This document shows, piece after piece, positions 61,157-64,000 of a DNA stretch of 64,000 nucleotides (the first letter of the stretch is position 1; the number at the start of each line of letters is the position of its first letter). The DNA is taken from assembly GCF_036416795.1 (NCBI RefSeq), contig NZ_CP143867.1, positions 2,596,001 to 2,660,000 on the forward strand. The letters are read 5' to 3'. Below the pieces are notes generated by a model. That model had not been told where the DNA came from. It ran no database searches and saw only the letters and a list, made by a program, of their open reading frames with translations. A program made the position numbers and the translations under genes. This DNA comes from Bacteroides sp. MSB163. GTDB lineage: Bacteria > Bacteroidota > Bacteroidia > Bacteroidales > Bacteroidaceae.

Positions 61157-61265
61157 TGTCCCCATTAGGGGACAGCAAGTTGTGTTTTCGTTAAACGAAA
61201 ACCAGACGGTTTAACAGCGCGTTACGCCGTTAAATCGTTACCCATTATATGCTCCGGAGTCGCTT
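61157..61265. ncRNA. Conserved three-hairpin block, right end of element 2
   Basis: Stems: TGTCCCCATTAGGGGACA (61157-61174, identical to element 1), GTTTTCGTTAAACGAAAAC (61184-61202), and ACGGTTTAACAGCG pairing with CGCCGTTAAATCGT (61206-61238). The third stem differs in sequence from element 1 but still pairs. A shared GCTCCGGAGTCGCTT-like tail follows. Function unknown: oriT, terminal recombination site or RNA. Confidence 0.6.
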
Positions 61266-61414
61266 GCCACAGGGAAAATATCGGGGAGTTCCCACTATTT
61301 TTCGTCCGGTTCTTCCACAATTTCATCGGGGATATTCCTTCATGTGTCCAGTCCGGTTCTTTTAGAAACCAGTATTTAGCGCTTGGCTACGAATGGTATT
61401 TCACTAATATTACA

Positions 61415-62578
61415 TCATATTTTGCAATATCGCTTTGAAAAGGTACCGATTATTAAAGTCAGAGCACCGTCACCGGTAATATTGCAAGCTGTTCCAAAGC
61501 TATCCTGTAAAGCAAAAATAGCGATAAGCATGGCTGTGCCTGCGTCGTCAAATCCCAACACGGAAACTACGATGCCCAATGAGGCCAACACTGTTCCGCC
61601 GGGAACTCCGGGCGCACCTACCGCAAATATTCCCAACAGAAAGATAAACAAAACAAGGGTGGAAAGTGCGGGAAGCTGTCCGTAAAGCAACTGGGATACG
61701 ACACATACAAAGAACACTTCCGTCAGAACGGAGCCGCAAAGATGTATATTCGCGAACAGAGGAATGGAAAAGTCCGAGACTTTCTTGTCCAGGACAGGGC
61801 TCTTGTTTGCACATTCCAGAGCTACTCCCAGTGTAGCCGCAGAAGACATGGTTCCTAATGCCGTGAAATAGGCAGGCAAGTAAAATTTGACTACCTGCCA
61901 ACTGTTCTTACCGGAATAAACGGCAGCCAATCCATAGAGCAACAACAACCATAGATAATGGCAGGCTATGGCAATCAGTATTACCGGCAAAAATATCCCC
62001 AAACGGGATATATCCCCCTCATAAGATAACGAACAGAAATTAGCAGCTACATACAATGGAAGCAGGGGTATCAGAATACGTTTTACCAGTTGCAGCACGA
62101 TCTCCCGGAATTGCAAGAGCAGTTCCGCAATCTCTTTCGATTTTATCCAAATGCATCCCAACCCGATCAAGACCGAGAATAGCAGAGCGGACATCACACT
62201 CAACATGGGGGGAATCTCCAGGCTGAACAAGACTTCCGGCAGTTCCCTTAGGGACCCGGTGACAGACCGTATGTCCAGCAAAGGTATCACCTGATATCCT
62301 ACCAGCATGGCAAAGAACGCTGCGCCTACGGACGAAAGGTATGCTAACGAGAAGGCAAAGACTATCAGCCGTGAAACACTCCCTTTCAGCGATGCGATGG
62401 AAGGAGCCACGAAACCGATGATGATCAGAGGAACGAGGAAAAAAATTATCTGTCCACTGATTTGCTTAAGGACCAACACGCCCTTCATCCCCGCCTCGGG
62501 GATGAAGAAGCCTGCCAGTATGCCGGCAACAACAGCCAGCAATAGTAGAACAATCGTATTGGAAAGAAGCTTACGCAT
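61415..62578 (-). CDS. Dicarboxylate/amino acid:cation symporter (SDF family)
   Basis: 387 residues, eight or more membrane helices. Family features: ISGQIIFFLVPLIIIGFVAP, SAATLGVALECANKS (hairpin-like Ser/Thr region), GVPGGTVLASLGIV and TACNITGDGALTLIIG near the C-terminus, the Asn/Asp substrate and cation site. Imports a dicarboxylate or amino acid with Na+ or H+; the exact substrate cannot be told. It lies 11 nt downstream of the URO-D-like gene, so they are probably co-transcribed. Host-type gene outside the element. Confidence 0.88.
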   Translation of the reverse strand: MRKLLSNTIVLLLLAVVAGILAGFFIPEAGMKGVLVLKQISGQIIFFLVPLIIIGFVAPSIASLKGSVSRLIVFAFSLAYLSSVGAAFFAMLVGYQVIPLLDIRSVTGSLRELPEVLFSLEIPPMLSVMSALLFSVLIGLGCIWIKSKEIAELLLQFREIVLQLVKRILIPLLPLYVAANFCSLSYEGDISRLGIFLPVILIAIACHYLWLLLLYGLAAVYSGKNSWQVVKFYLPAYFTALGTMSSAATLGVALECANKSPVLDKKVSDFSIPLFANIHLCGSVLTEVFFVCVVSQLLYGQLPALSTLVLFIFLLGIFAVGAPGVPGGTVLASLGIVVSVLGFDDAGTAMLIAIFALQDSFGTACNITGDGALTLIIGTFSKRYCKI

Positions 62579-62589
62579 ATCGATATTGT

Positions 62590-63621
62590 TTAATGATTGT
62601 AACGCCAGGAATGTACATAGTCAATGATGGCACGCAATCTATCATAGCCCGTATCACTGGGTACTGTACAGTCGGCCCCCAGAATAAAGTTGGCAGGAGC
62701 ATTCTCCATCACCTTGTCCACCTCTTTCTTAGCCTCTTCCAGCGTACCGGTTGCTAAAACACCCAAGCGATCGAGACCACCGAAGACAGGGCGTTTGAAT
62801 ACCTTTTGTACATGTTTCAGATCGACACTTCCATTCTCTAAATGGATTGGGGGATTGATGATGCTGGCTGGGTAATTGGCATAGTCATCAATGCTTACAT
62901 AGCTGCTTCCATAGTCACAAATATGCAGGATATTGAAGGGAGCGATCTCGTTTGCCACTTCGCTAACTCGTTTGTCATACGGACGGATAACATTCTTAAA
63001 GATGGGCGTCGTACCGAAGGTTTTTGTGTCACCCCCTTGGCTGGATACATAGAATCCATCAGCTCCGCGCCGACGTGCGGCACGCAGATAATTCTCTATA
63101 CTCAGAGTTATATTTTCCAGTGCCGGACGAACAGCCTCCGGGTCTTTCTTCACCAGTTCCACAAAACTGTCACCAACCGTCTGGTGTAACAGAGAGACCG
63201 GAGAATAGACGGTAGGCAACACCAGAGCTTCACCTTTCAGCTCACGTGCCAAATCCTCGATCACTGCCAGTTGTGGTTCAAAGAACGCTTCGCCATATAC
63301 AGGAACCTTTTTCCAATCGTCGGGCGTCTTGATCTCCAAGCGGGGAACGACCACTTCGTATTGAACCTTTACGATGTCCATATTTGTGGCACGGAAGAAA
63401 TTGATATGATCTTGTACAGCCTTGGCACCCAGCTTGTGTTCAAAATGCAGGAAGAAGGCTGCCGGAACATACTGATTCGGCTTGGACTGGTCCAATACAG
63501 ACAATATCAACTCACGCTTGTTAGCTTTCTGGGCAAAAGGTTCTTGGGCTTGAGCCTGAACAGGCAATGCTATCACACTCCATGCAGACAAAACTGCAAT
63601 AAAAAACACACTTTTCTTCAT
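62590..63621 (-). CDS. Secreted uroporphyrinogen decarboxylase-like protein
   Basis: 343 residues from the ATG at 63621. Signal peptide MKKSVFFIAVLSAWSVIALP..., cleaved near AQA, which is unusual because URO-D enzymes are cytoplasmic. The fold is clear: RELILSVLDQSKPNQYVPAA, DIVKVQYEVVVPRLE, GADGFYVSSQGGDTK, ILHICDYGSSYVSIDDYANY, FGGLDRLGVLATGT, FILGADCTVPSDTGYDRLRA. Some relatives are corrinoid-dependent methyltransferases or haem-like pigment enzymes. Its role in the periplasm is unknown. It is encoded with an anion symporter. Confidence 0.8.
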   Translation of the reverse strand: MKKSVFFIAVLSAWSVIALPVQAQAQEPFAQKANKRELILSVLDQSKPNQYVPAAFFLHFEHKLGAKAVQDHINFFRATNMDIVKVQYEVVVPRLEIKTPDDWKKVPVYGEAFFEPQLAVIEDLARELKGEALVLPTVYSPVSLLHQTVGDSFVELVKKDPEAVRPALENITLSIENYLRAARRRGADGFYVSSQGGDTKTFGTTPIFKNVIRPYDKRVSEVANEIAPFNILHICDYGSSYVSIDDYANYPASIINPPIHLENGSVDLKHVQKVFKRPVFGGLDRLGVLATGTLEEAKKEVDKVMENAPANFILGADCTVPSDTGYDRLRAIIDYVHSWRYNH

Positions 63622-63683
63622 AATGCTATCATTAAACTGTTTACTAATCATGCGAATCAGGAGTTGGCGACCTGATTCAAAAA

Positions 63684-64000
63684 TTAAAAATTGACATATG
63701 TAAGTAGAGCGATGGCCAACTTTCCAAAGGTATGTACTAACAGTCCCTTGCTAACTCTTACTTTAGACGCTCTTTGAATTTCTGTTTTTTCATTCAGCCA
63801 GTTGAAAAAGGCTTCTATAGGCTGTCTGACCTTGGACACTGCTTTAGAGAACAAGTCTCTGGCGGCTTTATCCCTTTGTTTGAGCACTTCCGACCCTCCT
63901 TTAATCTCCTTATGTGGAGTAAGTACTTTAACCGGATTGCTTTCACCAAAGAAAGAAAAGTCGCTGTAAATCTTGTCCGCAAGAACGATCTTTCCGTACA
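63684..64000 (-). pseudogene. DDE transposase, C-terminal part cut by window edge
   Basis: Reading from the window edge: VLADKIYSDFSFFGESNPVK (Asp of the catalytic set), then VKVLTPHKEIKGGSEVLK and SKVRQPIEAFFNWLNEKTEI (catalytic Glu region), ending LAIALLTYVNF-TAA. It resembles IS4-like DDE transposases common in Bacteroidales. The N-terminal part lies outside. The insertion borders the URO-D-like gene. Confidence 0.75.

Larger units (their letters stand above)
31900..61270. mobile_element. Element 2: conjugative element with tra operon and defence cargo
   Basis: Approximate extent, from the recombinase remnants to the three-hairpin block at 61157-61265. It carries a near-complete traA-traQ set, paired HTH genes, two defence cargos, a methyltransferase, an antirepressor and an amidoligase pair. 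It shares its ParA, DUF3408, HTH, amidoligase, GTCA array and end block with element 1. No relaxase or coupling protein was recognised, and its recombinase genes are broken, so mobility is doubtful without help. Confidence 0.6.

Noticed and set aside
1..64000. Genome-wide TGA = Trp code
   Set aside because: TGA is a plain stop with ATGA overlaps in the btu, Detocs and amidoligase operons and in the ISAs1 transposase, and cargo genes use TGG for Trp.
1..64000. Suppressor tRNA gene within the window
   Set aside because: I looked for T-arm sequences (GTTCGAATC and variants, both strands) and found none in a tRNA-like setting. It could lie elsewhere in the genome.

Overview
The window looks like a gut Bacteroidales genome (Bacteroides or Parabacteroides type). 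The signs are Bacteroidetes-type tra genes (traE to traQ), promoters of the Bacteroidetes form (TTTG, about 19-20 nt, TAnnTTTG), a BtuG-type surface B12 lipoprotein, and many lipoproteins with an early Cys lipobox. No rRNA or tRNA gene was seen.

Layout. (1) About 0-19.85 kb is a degraded conjugative/mobilizable element. It holds an IS3-family remnant, a recombinase fragment, two intact tyrosine recombinases, two excisionase-like HTH genes, a frameshifted DUF3408 gene, YitT and Crp fragments, and a five-gene defence operon (XRE regulator, C5 methyltransferase, Hsp90/MORC-like ATPase fused to a histidine-kinase module, receiver-like protein, Vsr nuclease). An intact ISAs1-family insertion sequence follows, then an amidoligase pair, a ParA/TraA gene with two DUF3408 genes, an 85-bp tandem repeat array and a conserved three-hairpin block. 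(2) 19.9-31.85 kb is a cobalamin uptake operon read leftward from a promoter and an AdoCbl riboswitch with a terminator. It encodes DUF4465, PKD and solenoid lipoproteins, BtuG, BtuB, BtuF, BtuC, BtuD and a DUF2284 protein. (3) About 31.9-61.3 kb is a second, larger element of the same family. It has broken recombinases, paired HTH genes, two defence cargos (RloA/RloB-like, and a three-gene Detocs-type system), a C5 methyltransferase, a phage-type antirepressor, the leftward tra operon (traA, DUF3408, traD-like, E, F, G, I, J, K, L, M, N, O, Q), a second amidoligase pair, an octamer repeat field and a second copy of the three-hairpin block. (4) 61.4-64 kb is host sequence: an anion symporter, a secreted URO-D-like protein and a partial transposase.

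The most unusual signals are in the element backbone. Eleven in-frame TGA codons interrupt otherwise full-length HTH, Tra and methyltransferase genes, mostly where the family carries Trp. Ten of the eleven are TGA-A, and two paralogous HTH genes carry TGA at the same codon, number 40. Four tandem nine-codon ORFs ending in Asp-Ser-Gly-stop lie just upstream of traE. Arrays of GTCA repeated at exactly 10-bp intervals occur at five places, four of them upstream of ParA, DUF3408 or HTH operons, which suggests a partition site or operator. No relaxase or coupling protein was recognised in either element.
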